The notes under the pieces are model-generated. The model was not told where the DNA came from. It did no database searches and saw nothing but the letters and a program-made list of their open reading frames with translations. A stretch of DNA of 13,845 bases, from NCBI GenBank assembly GCA_026770585.1, contig MU646608.1, forward strand, positions 448,854 through 462,698. The letters run 5' to 3'. This document shows, piece after piece, positions 1 through 8,622 of the stretch (its first letter is position 1; every line of letters starts with the position of its first letter). Source of the DNA: Baffinella frigidus (lineage: Eukaryota; Cryptophyceae; Cryptomonadales; Baffinellaceae). The position numbers were made by a program, and so were the translations under genes.

Positions 1-480
1 TACTCAAAATATGACTCCCCCAAAACCACCGCATCTGGTTTTGCACACCCTTTCACCCATCCTTGCAAAAACCTTGGGACAACAAAGATGCCCAGTTTTT
101 CAAGGCCTTCAACTTTGGGAAGAAAAGTTTTTTGTTCTAATCAGGGGCAGAAAAGTTGGAGGCATCATAGTTCGTGACATTGGAGCCATTTCTGGTTTCC
201 CCACTGAATAACCTGTTCGTGCTTCTCCACCCTCCCTCATTATTATTTTTTAAAGGGGGGGCTGAAAAGGGGGCAAAGGAGACTCGGCTGAACCTGCATG
301 GGTAGAGTCGAGGAACTCATCCGTAGATTACTCCTAACTCCTCAAGAGTGAGGTGGGATGTGGCCTTCGACGTGAGTGTAAATAAAAGCACCAAAGCACC
401 AAAGCAAAAAATCCAAGGACCAGCTATGATTGGCATTTAAAACTTAAAGGACATAAAGGTTCAAGGACGGTCTACAGGCA
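1..480. other. Gene-free left edge
   Basis: I see no supported gene here. The short open frame at 11-211 has mixed third-position composition, no recognisable domain and no convincing splice sites. The stretch is moderately AT-rich, with a T-run followed by G-runs near 244-275, and unlike the G/C-biased exons further right. It probably belongs to the same decayed repeat landscape as 481-2720. Confidence 0.5.
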
Positions 481-590
481 ATGCGTAGGTGTCGCGTAGG
501 TGCATGGGTGTGTTCCTACGGATTTCCCAACCGATTTTCGTCGGCTGAGCCACCGAAAATCCCATCGTAGCCAACCACACAGCGGGCTAT
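481..590 (+). repeat. Dispersed repeat B, copy 1
   Basis: About 110 bp that recurs in diverged form at 2521-2620 and partly at 1710-1827. Shared blocks include GCATGGGT-GTTCCTAC, ATCCCAA and a final AATCCC-CGTAGCCA. This copy contains an imperfect hairpin with outer arms GATTTTCG and CGAAAATC around a GC-rich interior; the 2521 copy has largely lost the pairing. The minus-strand open frames over copies 1 and 3 look alike only because the DNA is related; I see no sign of selection for protein. Origin unknown, possibly a small non-autonomous element. Confidence 0.65.
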
Positions 591-608
591 CCTGATACGA
601 GTGATTTT

Positions 609-627
609 TCGGGCTCTCAGAGCCCGA
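609..627. repeat. Perfect 8-bp stem-loop
   Basis: TCGGGCTC, a three-base loop TCA, then GAGCCCGA form a perfect hairpin. It lies between repeat B copy 1 and repeat E copy 1. No neighbouring gene gives it a function, so it is recorded as a structural feature. Confidence 0.6.
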
Positions 628-635
628 GTTTCCGT

Positions 636-697
636 TACCTTTTAGGTCCTGTAGGTTTTGATTTCTCCCAACATGGCCCAACGACACGCCGTTTCGT
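636..697 (+). repeat. Repeat E, copy 1
   Basis: Contains TTTAGGTCC, GTTTTGAT, CTCCCAACAT-GGCC, CAACGACACGCCGTTT. The same blocks in the same order recur at 1087-1180, where roughly 33 extra bases separate the GGCC block from the ACACGCCGTTT block. The two copies are direct repeats lying close to the arms of the inverted repeat at 764-910 / 1356-1506. Confidence 0.6.
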
Positions 698-763
698 AGA
701 AAAGATCTGCAGAGAAAGAATTTTTGCTTTCGGATCGCATTTAGCTCTCCAGTGCAGAGGCTC

Positions 764-910
764 GTCTGGGGATAATACCCCACGTAGGACCATCCACTCA
801 CCCTGACAGCCTCGTGAGGGGGAGTCTGGGGATATTACCCCATAGGATGACCAGAGTGACTTTACACAGGTCACGTCCACTACTAGGACAGGCCCACGGC
901 ACGTGCGGAT
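764..910 (+). repeat. Inverted repeat, left arm (contains repeat A copy 1)
   Basis: About 147 bp whose reverse complement matches 1356-1506 with scattered mismatches over its whole length. Reading from the spacer side outward, both arms share GATCCGCACGTGCCGTGGG (GAATCCG in this arm), AGTAGTGGACGTGACC, AAGTCACTCTGGTCATCCTA, CCCCAGAC, CTCACGAGGCTGTCAGGG and GAGTGGATGGTCCTAC. The spacer is about 445 bp. Positions 826-878 are copy 1 of repeat A, which also occurs at 11912 and 13210. This fits long terminal inverted repeats of a small non-autonomous transposon, or a fold-back element. No transposase is visible in the spacer. Confidence 0.75.
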
Positions 911-1086
911 TCTAGTAGCCCCAGAGCTCGTGAAGAGGGGATAGTGGGTGGTTCTCTTGGGGTGTGTGATTGCTTCCAAGTAGGAGCGCGCCCGCACACA
1001 CACCGAACCCAAGTCAGCCTTTATGAGGCTCATGGTATCCCATGGTTGAAGTTTAAAAGATCCAGCCACAGATACCCCACAAGGAA

Positions 1087-1180
1087 CCTTTAGGTCCGTT
1101 AGGTTTTAGATGCTCCCAACATTGGCCGGCGCGGCCTCTCTCCTCCTAAGCGGGGTCTCACAACAACACGCCGTTTGTCT
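1087..1180 (+). repeat. Repeat E, copy 2
   Basis: Direct copy of 636-697, interrupted by about 33 GC-rich bases (near 1129-1163) between the CCCAACAT-GGCC block and the ACACGCCGTTT block. It sits inside the spacer of the long inverted repeat, while copy 1 sits just outside its left arm. Confidence 0.55.
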
Positions 1181-1355
1181 ACCCAGAGGCCTTCACGGGC
1201 ACACTTACTTACTTATCTTAAGGTTTTATCTCCAGGTCACGCGGATGGGGCAGGGTCGATGATTAAAGGACGCTCTGCGGCAGTGAACCGCTGGTGCTCG
1301 ATCCACAGACGACGATGTCCATGGGAGTAGAGTCGTTTACTGAAGAGAGGACAGG

Positions 1356-1506
1356 ATCCGCACGTGCCGTGGGCCTATATGTCTTAGTAGTGGACGTGAC
1401 CTGTGTAAAGTCACTCTGGTCATCCTATGGGATAATATCCCCAGACTTCCCCTCACGAGGCTGTCAGGGTGAGTGGATGGTCCTACCTGGGGTAGTATCC
1501 CCAGAC
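1356..1506 (-). repeat. Inverted repeat, right arm (contains repeat A copy 2)
   Basis: Reverse-complement partner of 764-910. Positions 1392-1444 are repeat A copy 2, in minus orientation. The arm includes most of a tandem duplication at 1423-1540. Differences from the left arm are mostly single bases, with a short extra stretch near 1376-1384, so the arms have diverged since they formed. Confidence 0.75.
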
Positions 1507-1540
1507 TCCCCCTCACGATGCTGTAAAGGAGAGTGGATTG
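1423..1540. repeat. Tandem duplication of a 58-60 bp unit
   Basis: Unit one (1423-1480) and unit two (1481-1540) both run TCCTA, ATCCCCAGACT, CCCCTCACGA-GCTGT, GAGTGGAT. The left arm of the inverted repeat carries a related partial duplication (CTGGGGATAATACCCCA near 766 and CTGGGGATATTACCCCA near 826). Unit duplication therefore seems to be part of the element's architecture. Confidence 0.7.
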
Positions 1541-1709
1541 TCCGGTAAGGACGCACCATGTGGTAAAGATAACGAATATTAGCGCCTGGGTGAAATACGC
1601 CCCTTTCATTTGAACCGCGACATATCTCATTTCACCAGGGGCCGGATCTCGTTGTAAATAGACGGCTGACCTCCTTATCGAATCTTCTCGATTTGTCTGC
1701 GTCTTTTAC

Positions 1710-1827
1710 ATGTGTTCCCATCGAGTGTGCCCATGAAGGGGAAAGCCAGGATAAGGTAACGGAAACTCCGCGGCTGAGAATCCCCTCGTAGCCCGCTGAG
1801 TGGTGTGTGGAATGATAGCACAGACAC
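1710..1827 (+). repeat. Dispersed repeat B, copy 2 (partial)
   Basis: The right half matches the ends of the other B copies: GGCTGAGAATCCC-TCGTAGCC, then GCT-TG and TGATAGCA followed by ACA. The left half is poorly conserved. Together with copies at 481 and 2521 it shows that the left 2.7 kb is assembled from diverged copies of a few families. Confidence 0.45.
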
Positions 1828-2520
1828 AATTATTTGAAATTGACCCTGTTTTGAAAACAGTGTTTTCGCCCGAAATTTCTCACTCAGCCACGAGCACCCC
1901 AGTCTCTGCGAGGTGGCCTACGATGCTCCCTTGCAGAGAGTGACGAAGTCATTGTGTTTCCGCGTGCGGTTTGTTTCTGGTGAGGCATTTAGTTTCTGTA
2001 AAGTTTCTTTGAGGACACGAAGCCCACCCTTGCACATGATTGATATGATCACAAGATGTATTTGAAAAGGAACTCCTGGTTGGCCAATCCCTTGCCGCCA
2101 AGTTCATCTTACCTAAGGACCCGCAAACGTACGAAAACGTTCAACCATGGATGCTTTTTTCGGTCTTGAAGCGAATCGCTTCTATCCACAGAGCGAAGAA
2201 TCGAAACACGCCCCCCCCCTGAATCTCGAAATCTTCAAAATCAAATCGTCGCACCCACGAAGCCAAAGAGGCTCGTCAGGTGTGGAAGGTCCCGGAAAGG
2301 AGCCTTTCCTAAGCAGCCTCAAGGCCGCCGTACCCGCCTTCTCCCGCGGAAATAATGGTAGGCAATCCGTACCACACGACCACACGAGTCTACAATTGGC
2401 CTTTTCTTAATTCAAACACTCTTTTAGAAGGCCGTCTCTGCATTGTCACGTCCCCGGGGTGATTTGCCCAGGGGGCGTGACGAATTCTCGTACACATACT
2501 GAATGCGAATGACCGCCTCG
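1828..2520. other. No supported gene
   Basis: Nothing convincing is present. The open frame at 2147-2410 starts in a good context (ACCATGG), but its codon composition is mixed and the product is not recognised, so it is not annotated. A small palindrome, CTGTTTTGAAAACAG, sits near 1847. The stretch has the same composition as the surrounding repeats. Confidence 0.4.
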
Positions 2521-2620
2521 TGTGGTAGGGGCATGGGTATGTTCCTACTGATATCCCAATCAATTTTAGTTGGCCCAACCACCGAGAATCCCTACGTAGC
2601 CAGCTTTGTGGGTTGATAGC
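2521..2620 (+). repeat. Dispersed repeat B, copy 3
   Basis: Matches 481-590 through GGCATGGGTATGTTCCTAC, ATCCCAATC-ATTTT and ACCGAGAATCCC-ACGTAGCCA, and matches 1710-1827 at its right end (TTGATAGCA and following bases). It is followed directly by repeat C copy 1. Confidence 0.6.
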
Positions 2621-2644
2621 AAAGAAACAACAGAACCGCACACT

Positions 2645-2720
2645 AGCCGGTTTCAGTTGTCAACAAAAAACTGGCACTTATAAGAATGGCAGTTTGGTTC
2701 TCGTCGGCCACAGTTATTGA
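2645..2720 (+). repeat. Dispersed repeat C, copy 1
   Basis: Shares with 12308-12376, in the same orientation, the order AGCC-GTTTCAGTT, AAC-AAAAACTGG, then GGTTCTCGTCGGC-ACA. The core CC-GTTT...AAACTGG is an imperfect palindrome. The other copy lies on the far side of the telomere-like array, so the family occupies both outer flanks of the window. Confidence 0.65.
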
Positions 2721-2961
2721 AAAACACTTGAATTCCGTTGGCAGGGGGAGGTTCACATCAAGAGCTCGCCAAACAGCGACACCTACATTGAGACAGTCCA
2801 TGTGAGCTTCCTGTTGGAAGCCCGAGATCCTCGCAGCTCGCGGAGGACACATCGTGGGAGAATGGTGTGTAGAAAAGTTTGTATGTATTGACAGGGTGGT
2901 GAGAGAGCCTTGGGCACCCAAAGAAAGGCGACCGAGAGGATAGAAGCAAGGCTCGCGAGGG

Positions 2962-5900
2962 TCACTGCGCCGCCTGTGACCCGGCCTCGGCAATCGTGCT
3001 CAGAAACTTGATGATGGCTGCGGGGTCGAAGACAAGCAGGCCCTTGAACTTGAGCAGCTTCAGGCCCACGTACCCAACGGTGGTGAGCAGGAGGTAGCGA
3101 CCTGCGTCCCGCCCCAGCCCAGGTCATGTCTCAGGTGATGCGAGAGGTGGTGTGAGAGGTGATACGATACGTGATGGGAGAGATGATGTGAGAGGTGGTG
3201 TGCGAGGTCATGCAAGAGGTGGTGTGAGAAGTGATGTGAGAAGTGATGTGAGAGGTGGATTGAGAGGTGAGGTGAGAGGAGCGTTTACCGACAAAGACGT
3301 CGACGGCCTCGACGCACTGCCGGATGAACCCCGAGGTCTGCCGCCAACCCCCCACATGTCAGGACCGAGTGTAGGACAACACACGCCTGTCGCACACACA
3401 CTCCCCAGAGCCACAAGAGCCCTCGAGTAGTGTGTCGAGCGCTGCTACGGCACGCTGGGACTTGCACTGAGGGCGAGGAGCTTGAGAAGCAGTCCGCGAC
3501 GTCTGTGGAGACGCGCGTCTCCGCAGACGCTCACGGGTTGTTCCAAGGGAGGGTCGTGTCCGAGATCACTTCTGAATTGGACACGATAGGTTCACAAAGA
3601 AACGTGGGTGGTATTGAGTGAACTGCTACTGCAAAGCCTTGGCCCACCCTGTCCATCTATTCGTTTTGAAACGAATTTGGTTTTGCCAATATTTTTTGGT
3701 AGTAAAAAAAGATGGAAACATTTTAAAGCGTTGATTTCTACTTTCAAATGTGGCCAGCCACAACTTTATGGGTGGGAATTGGAGCCGTGTTGGGACGGAT
3801 TTCGTGCCCCCGGTGGCTGTGGGTGTTGAGTAGTGGGTTCCACATGGTGGACCAGTAAAGGAGATCACCTGCTGCACTGTGAGTGGTGCCGGGCGAGGCT
3901 CCGGGGAATAACCTGTCCGACGAACTTGATGCCGCCAGTCACGAGCACCACCCCCTTGCCCGGAACGCTCTTGTCCAGCCCAGCCTGCCAAGCCCCCTTC
4001 CAGTCACATCCTGCCGCTCTTCACCACGGTCTACCCCGCGCAGCAGCCGCCCTCGCCCCGACGTAGCACGCCAGGGGCCCCGCCACCCACCCTTGATCGC
4101 CCTGCTACCCCCTACCGTGCTGCTTCGGGGCCTGGCACGGCGATGGAAGGAGGGGGGTGCATTGGTGGAGGCGGGCGGCAGGGCTGTCAGGCGTGTCAGT
4201 CAGTAGGCCTGTGACGCGCGCTTGTTGGGAGGGGGGGGGCGGTGTGGGGAGAGACGCAGGGCAGGAGGAGGCATGCCGGCGGAAAGCAGAGCGGGCGATT
4301 GCGCAACCCTGGGACGCGCTTTGTTTGGAGAGAGAGACAGGGCTGCAGGAGGGAGGCAGTGCGGGAGGCAGGGCGGCAGGGATGGAGTGAGGCAGGCCGG
4401 GCGGGATAGAGTGAGGCAGGGCGGCAGGGATGGAGTGTGAGGCAGGGCGGGAGGGAGGGAGGGGAGGCAGGGGGGGTGATGCGTACCCCGCGGACACGAT
4501 CATTGATGAAACCGAAGACGAAGCGGAGAGGGAACCCGAAGAAGATGTCGATGTACGAGATGAGGATCGTGATGATCTTCGTCGACCCGATCAGCACCTG
4601 CGCGTCGCGGTAGCTTTCAGGAGGAGCCGAGGGCGGGATGTCCCGATATTTTGCCACCCATTCAGTTGCGAGGGTCTTTTTCACCCCTTTTTCAGGCATT
4701 TTATGGTGCCCCAAAAAAACTCCAGAAGGGGTGAGAGAAAGGCCTTGAGAACGGAAATCTTGGGCAACGAACGTGGACGCGTTGAGCAAGGAGGGATGCA
4801 CGCGATCGAACGAGGTTTTCGAGGCGGGTTGGTTGGGATGTTGGTAGAGGGTGGTGCGAGGTCGGAGCGAAGAGGGGAATGGTGGGGGGTGGGGCGGAGT
4901 TGGAGCGGACCAAGTTGGACGCGACAGCGAAGACCACGCCCGCAATGAACGTCTCCAGAGTTTCCTTTACGGGGAACACCCACGAGAGCCCCCGCGCCTG
5001 CCCGCCACACACCCCGCCACACACCCACGCCCCATTCTCAGCAACCTCACGCTCCCGCCGCCACCATATGTTCTCTTCGTTGATAGTATATAAGCCCCGC
5101 TGAGCCTATCGGCATGGATGCTGCTCCCTTGCACCCTTACGAGCAATGTCCGCTTGATGCCGCTGGAACTAACGGGGCCGCCAGCACCCGCATCGCTCCG
5201 TATTCAATACTCTTGATCGGGGGACTTCTCCTTGAAAGGGGCTTCCTCTACTCTGAGATTTGGCACGTTTATTCTGACAGTTGATTTTGAGAGGTGGTGC
5301 GTCTCTCTCTCGAGTGGATGGCAAGGCAAACCTTGACGAAGGGAATGATGGACTCGTAGACGAAGGACTCGAGGACACAGAACTCGAGGCGGACGCGGAG
5401 GAGCGATCCAGCAATGAGCGGCGCGTACTCCTGGTAGGTCTCGCGCCCGGCCAGCTTCAGCACCAGCTGCTGCGTCCCCCTGCCAGCCACACCGCGCTCG
5501 TTACGCCCCATACCTTCAGCTCCCGCTCCACCCTCGCCACGCCCCACGTCCCCTCAACTTTCACACCGCGCACGCCACACCCCTCGCAACTGCATCTTTC
5601 ACACTCCAGACGCACAAACCTAAGGATCCTGACTCTCCTGTTCCCGCCGCCGCGTGCTGCCTTCGACACTTGCATCCAGCGCCCGGGCAACAGACCTGTA
5701 AAATGTGTCTGCGAACTGACAGACGGGCACGAAGGTCGACGGGTCGAGGTTGGAGCTGCCAAGCTGCTGGAGGCTGAGCCCGCCCTGCAGTGAGCCTTGC
5801 GCTGCCTGCGCGGCTGCCCCAAATGACGCCACACTTGCCGCCATTGCGTCCGTGACCGACGACGCCGCCATAACTTCGGAGACAGGTCCCACCGACTGCA

Positions 5901-6463
5901 AGACCGGGTCAAACATGCTCATCCACATCTCCGGCGCAGGGAAGAAGAGCCCCGCCAGCACCAGGCCTCCCCAGACCTGCCAGCGCAAACGGCTCAGCGG
6001 ACCACCTGAGGAAGGTTTGTCGAGTGTACGGTCCAGCATATAGCCTCGGCGCCGATGCGCGTCTCAGAACGACTGTGTGCAACCTCGCTGGGCCTGGTGG
6101 CTGCCCTCCATCAACTCATTTTAACAGGAAGTGGCAGGTCAACAAATCGGGCCAGGGGAGAACCGGCAGCATGAACAGCGGCCACATCGAGGGCCCGTCA
6201 ACCACATCAACGGTCGGGAACGCCTCATCAGCCTCCCGTGGCTCGTCATCCTTGCGAAGCTGCGCGCGGAGCGCAGATACCGCAGAGTGCCTAAAGCCGT
6301 GTCCTGACACCCGGCTTGCCACTGCAGGGCGTGGGCCCACGCGGTTGCAGAACGCGTTGGCGCTAGGGGACACGAGGGGGCGCAGCCGATGCATCGCGGG
6401 GCCGACGAATCCGGAGGCGACGCCGAGACAGCAACATGCAAGGGCGAGAGAGAGAGCGCGCAT
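2962..6463 (-). CDS. Uncharacterised plastid-targeted membrane protein (8 exons)
   Basis: Exons read on minus: 6463-6164, 5976-5696, 5479-5332, 4997-4911, 4597-4487, 3984-3913, 3337-3289, 3101-2962 (TGA). Every junction is GT-AG, phases agree throughout, and the total is 1188 nt, 395 residues. The start is the first ATG of a frame opening with a hydrophobic signal (MRALSLALACCCLGVASG) followed by F19 and an S/R/A-rich stretch. This is the bipartite presequence of secondary red plastids, so the product is probably imported into the plastid. Hydrophobic segments lie near residues 93-112, 257-278, 279-303 and 344-366, with an Ala/Ser/Gln-rich soluble stretch at about 125-165. The segment near 195-243 is Leu/Glu/Tyr-rich and looks structured. 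I do not recognise the family. It is likely an integral thylakoid or envelope protein of unknown role. Exon 1's end and exon 2's start were chosen for phase and an unbroken hydrophobic segment; the other junctions are firmer. Third positions are mostly G or C in all exons. Confidence 0.75.
3127..3288. repeat. Purine-rich minisatellite filling intron 7
   Basis: Degenerate tandem units of about 12 bp, consensus near GTGATGTGAGAG on plus, fill almost the whole 187-bp last intron (3288-3102) of the plastid protein gene. On the sense (minus) strand the intron is pyrimidine-rich, so the repeat may serve as an extended polypyrimidine tract for the final acceptor. Open frames on both strands here are repeat artefacts. 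Confidence 0.8.
3338..3912 (-). other. Intron 6 with an AT-rich block
   Basis: This 575-bp intron is the longest of the plastid gene. Most of it is GC-rich, but about 3600-3780 is AT-rich, with runs of T and A (for example TTTTTTGGTAGTAAAAAAAG), unlike the rest of the gene. The block resembles the composition of the gene-free left zone and may be an insertion. No coding feature was found in it. Confidence 0.4.
4215..4480. repeat. G-rich low-complexity minisatellite in intron 5
   Basis: Irregular units built on GGCAGGGCGGGA and GGGATGGAGTGAGGCAGG, with many runs of three or more G on plus. They occupy the 5' half of intron 5 (4486-3985) of the plastid gene. On the transcribed RNA the tract is C-rich, so the G-runs lie on the template strand, where they could form quadruplexes. 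Open frames reading through it are artefacts of low complexity. Confidence 0.65.
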
Positions 6464-6733
6464 CCTCTTGCGCCCCTCTGCTTGGAACCCGGTTTAAGTT
6501 GACGCACTGGAGCCATTTGTGTACTTTTGAAGCCTATTAACGGCCCCACTTTTTTTTGCGAGGGCCCGACAAGGGGGCACTGAGGCGGGTGTGATCTTCC
6601 TTCGCAAGCGTTCGAGCGATTGGGCTGGGCGGGCGGCTTGGTGGATCCGCAGAGCAGGGGCGGCAGCGGCGGTCGTTCAAATCATTTGAGTTACAGCCGC
6701 CGGACAGTCACATCAACCTCCCCACCTCCCATC
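6464..6733. promoter_or_regulatory. Divergent intergenic promoter region
   Basis: The plastid protein gene (minus, ATG at 6463) and the ciliary protein gene (plus, ATG at 6734) are divergent with 270 bp between start codons. Both 5' leaders and core promoters must lie here unless an upstream non-coding exon exists. No clear TATA box is visible on either strand. An oligo-T run sits at about 6549-6556. The assignment rests on gene positions only. Confidence 0.5.
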
Positions 6734-8506
6734 ATGGCAGAGCTCGATTACGAGATCAACAACTTTCGCATGGCCGAGCACGTGAGTGACCGCCGCCGCC
6801 GTACAGCCTGGGCTCTCGTGTAGCGGCTCGATTGCCGGTAGTCGAGGGTTCCCCCGGTGCTTTGCTCCACGGGCGTCAGCGGCCGGCCCAGGGCCGTCTG
6901 AGCTAGCCCCCCCCCCCCTCTCTCATCATCCGACCCAAAACCCAAACCCCGTCTCCTCCAAGCTCAGCACGGCCCCTGGTAAGCGGGATTTAGGGTTTAG
7001 GGTTTAGCTCCCGACCCAGGGCGCTTTTCTTGCCGGAGCTGCCTCTATCGACGAGGTCACACCCACAACGAGCCAAGTGTGTGTGTGAAAGAGCGAGAGC
7101 GGACGAGTAATGACGTGTCGCCCCCTTGGTGCGCAGCTGCCTGGCTACACCGGCTTCGTGCCCAAGATGCAAAACAATTTCGCGCAGACGTTCAGCGCAT
7201 CGACGCGTGTGGCGATGGCCACTCTACCAGTCACCACGGTCGAGACCATGACCAACGACTTCAGGCGCAACCGGCGAACGCTCCGCACCAACTCGCCGCT
7301 GCCGGGCACGGGGTTCCTCGGAATCGTGGGCGACGCCAATGATCTGGAGGACACCAACGGAGTGTCGTTCCGCGTGTACGCGCAGGGCGGGCCTGTCAAC
7401 CTCGGGGCGTACTACCAGGACTCAGCGCGGAAGGTGGAGCGGATGCGGGAGACAGCGCCCAAGCTGCTCATGCAGCGCAAGAACCCCGTGCGCAACATGT
7501 CGCAGATCCCCTTCGGCGACGCCTTCTACTACGTGGGAAAACACATGTACTCGACGACGATGCAGGAGTCTTACTCGGAGGACCTGCTTCCGCCGCCGCC
7601 AGAACCTGAACACGCGGCCATGGACCGTTCAGAATCATCTCTTACCAAGATGTCCACAGGGTAGCGCCGCCCGCCCGTTCCTCCGTGCCTGGTTGAGCAG
7701 CAGTGCCGCACTTCGTCCCAGTTTGACCAGCGACGCAGGCCCAAGAACTGTGCAAGGCTGACCTTGTTGCTCGTCTCTCTGTGCAGGTCAGCGAACGCGA
7801 TTCGAATTGAGCGCCGCCTGTCCGTCAGCTCTCAGAAGTGAGTGCATTCCCCTTCCCAGGATCCCTGCGCCCCCTCTCCAGGACCCCCGCGCCGGACCCC
7901 TGCCTCGTGCCATCCTTTTGGTATTTCGGTACACCCGAACCGCGCGACATGAAAATGCAGAAGCGGCGCTGCGGGCGCAGCACCGGCTGGACCTGGCAAG
8001 CAGTGGTCGTCAGACGGCGCGGCTCGGCCACCCTTTGGCAGCGGCGCGAGGGCAGCGGCGCGAGAGCAGCGGCGCGCTGGCAGCGCGTGGCGGGAGCGTG
8101 GAGGGCTGACGCGGCGCTGGGTGGCAGGTCGTCGCCCAGCTCGCGTGGTGTGTCGTCAGCGCGTCCCGGGACAGGCACCAGCTCCGGCCACCCCGAGCTG
8201 TCCAAAAGCAACAACCGCACGCAGCACACCGCGTCCAAATGCGGGATCGAGGGCTCCATCTCGTACCGGTACAAGTCGACGCAGGCGCTGGTCGGGAAGG
8301 CCCGCCTCGACACCCTCCACCGCGATATCGCCGACCGCGTCTCTTCCAAGGTCCCCCCTGCCATCCTACCCTTCCTTTTTCGGGCCATCTACTGTCCATT
8401 TCTGCCTATTTGTTTATGCTAGATACAGCCCGCATACGAAACGGTCTCACTCCTCGAGCTCCACTGTCGCGTTCTCTGCTGTTCACTTTGCTGTCCCGTG
8501 CCCTAG
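6734..8506 (+). CDS. CIMIP2/FAM166-like ciliary microtubule inner protein (5 exons)
   Basis: Exons: 6734-6781, 7137-7660, 7787-7837, 8128-8350, 8429-8506 (TAG); 924 nt, 307 residues, all GT-AG with matching phase. Residues 17-26 (LPGYTGFVPK), just after the first junction, match the PGY-(T/S)-G-(F/Y)-(I/V)-P motif of the FAM166/CIMIP2 family, small proteins on the inner wall of ciliary doublet microtubules. The following NNFAQTFS segment also fits. Family members often repeat such a motif; a looser Gly-rich segment follows at about 62-72. Residues about 230-282 (SYRYKSTQALVGKARLDTLH region) are basic and strongly G/C-biased at third positions but not recognised. Exons 3-5 are joined by phase, a strong pyrimidine tract before 7787 and a consensus donor at 7838. 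If the donor at 7661 is not used, the frame ends at 7664 and the protein is 191 residues. Exons 1-2 are secure, exons 3-4 likely, exon 5 tentative. The telomere-like array starts about 20 bp after the stop. Confidence 0.72.
6989..7007 (+). repeat. Short TTTAGGG tract in intron 1
   Basis: Two perfect TTTAGGG units plus TTTAG lie within intron 1 (6782-7136) of the ciliary gene. A C-rich telomere-like stretch (ACCCAAAACCCAAACCCC) lies just upstream near 6932-6949. Small copies of the telomere unit therefore occur inside a gene 1.5 kb from the main array. Confidence 0.8.
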
Positions 8507-8527
8507 CGCCCTTCGGGTTCAGAGTTG

Positions 8528-8622
8528 TGGGTGTAGGGTGTAAGTTCAGGGTGTAGGGTGTAGGGTGAAGGGTGAAGGGTGAAGGGTGAAGGGTGAAGGG
8601 TGAAGGGTGAAGGGTGTAGAGG
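8528..8622 (+). repeat. Telomere-like array, G-rich strand on plus (block 1)
   Basis: Degenerate heptamers: several GGGTGTA units, then seven consecutive perfect GGGTGAA units (8563-8611), then GGGTGTA. These are variants of the TTTAGGG unit. With the G-rich strand on plus, a telomere with this polarity would end to the right. The block begins about 20 bp after the inferred stop of the ciliary gene. Confidence 0.85.

Noticed and set aside
2147-2410. Open frame of 87 codons with a good start context (ACCATGG)
   Set aside because: Codon third positions are mixed, not G/C-rich as in real exons here; there is no domain and it lies in a repeat zone.
472-2641. Similar minus-strand peptides over the three B repeats, suggesting a protein family
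   Set aside because: Resemblance follows the DNA repeat; frames are broken differently in each copy and there is no conserved start or stop.
3101-3350. Relationship of the plastid protein's C-terminal VEAVDVF segment to the YqhA/UPF0114 membrane family
   Set aside because: Only a short hydrophobic similarity; the remaining order of segments and length do not fit.
3131-3430. Repetitive TSHITSHI-type and DVRGGVRG-type peptides on the two strands
   Set aside because: They are translations of the intron 7 minisatellite.
4196-4945. Single 249-codon minus frame
   Set aside because: Only the part matching exon 5 is coding; the rest reads through flanking introns, including the low-complexity G-rich tract.
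5080-5100. TATA-like GTATATAA on plus
   Set aside because: It lies inside intron 3 of the plastid gene with no plus-strand gene downstream.
7825-8388. Minus-strand frame of 187 codons opposite exons 3-4 of the ciliary gene
   Set aside because: The plus frame has nearly all G/C third positions and fitting splice sites; the minus frame is its shadow.
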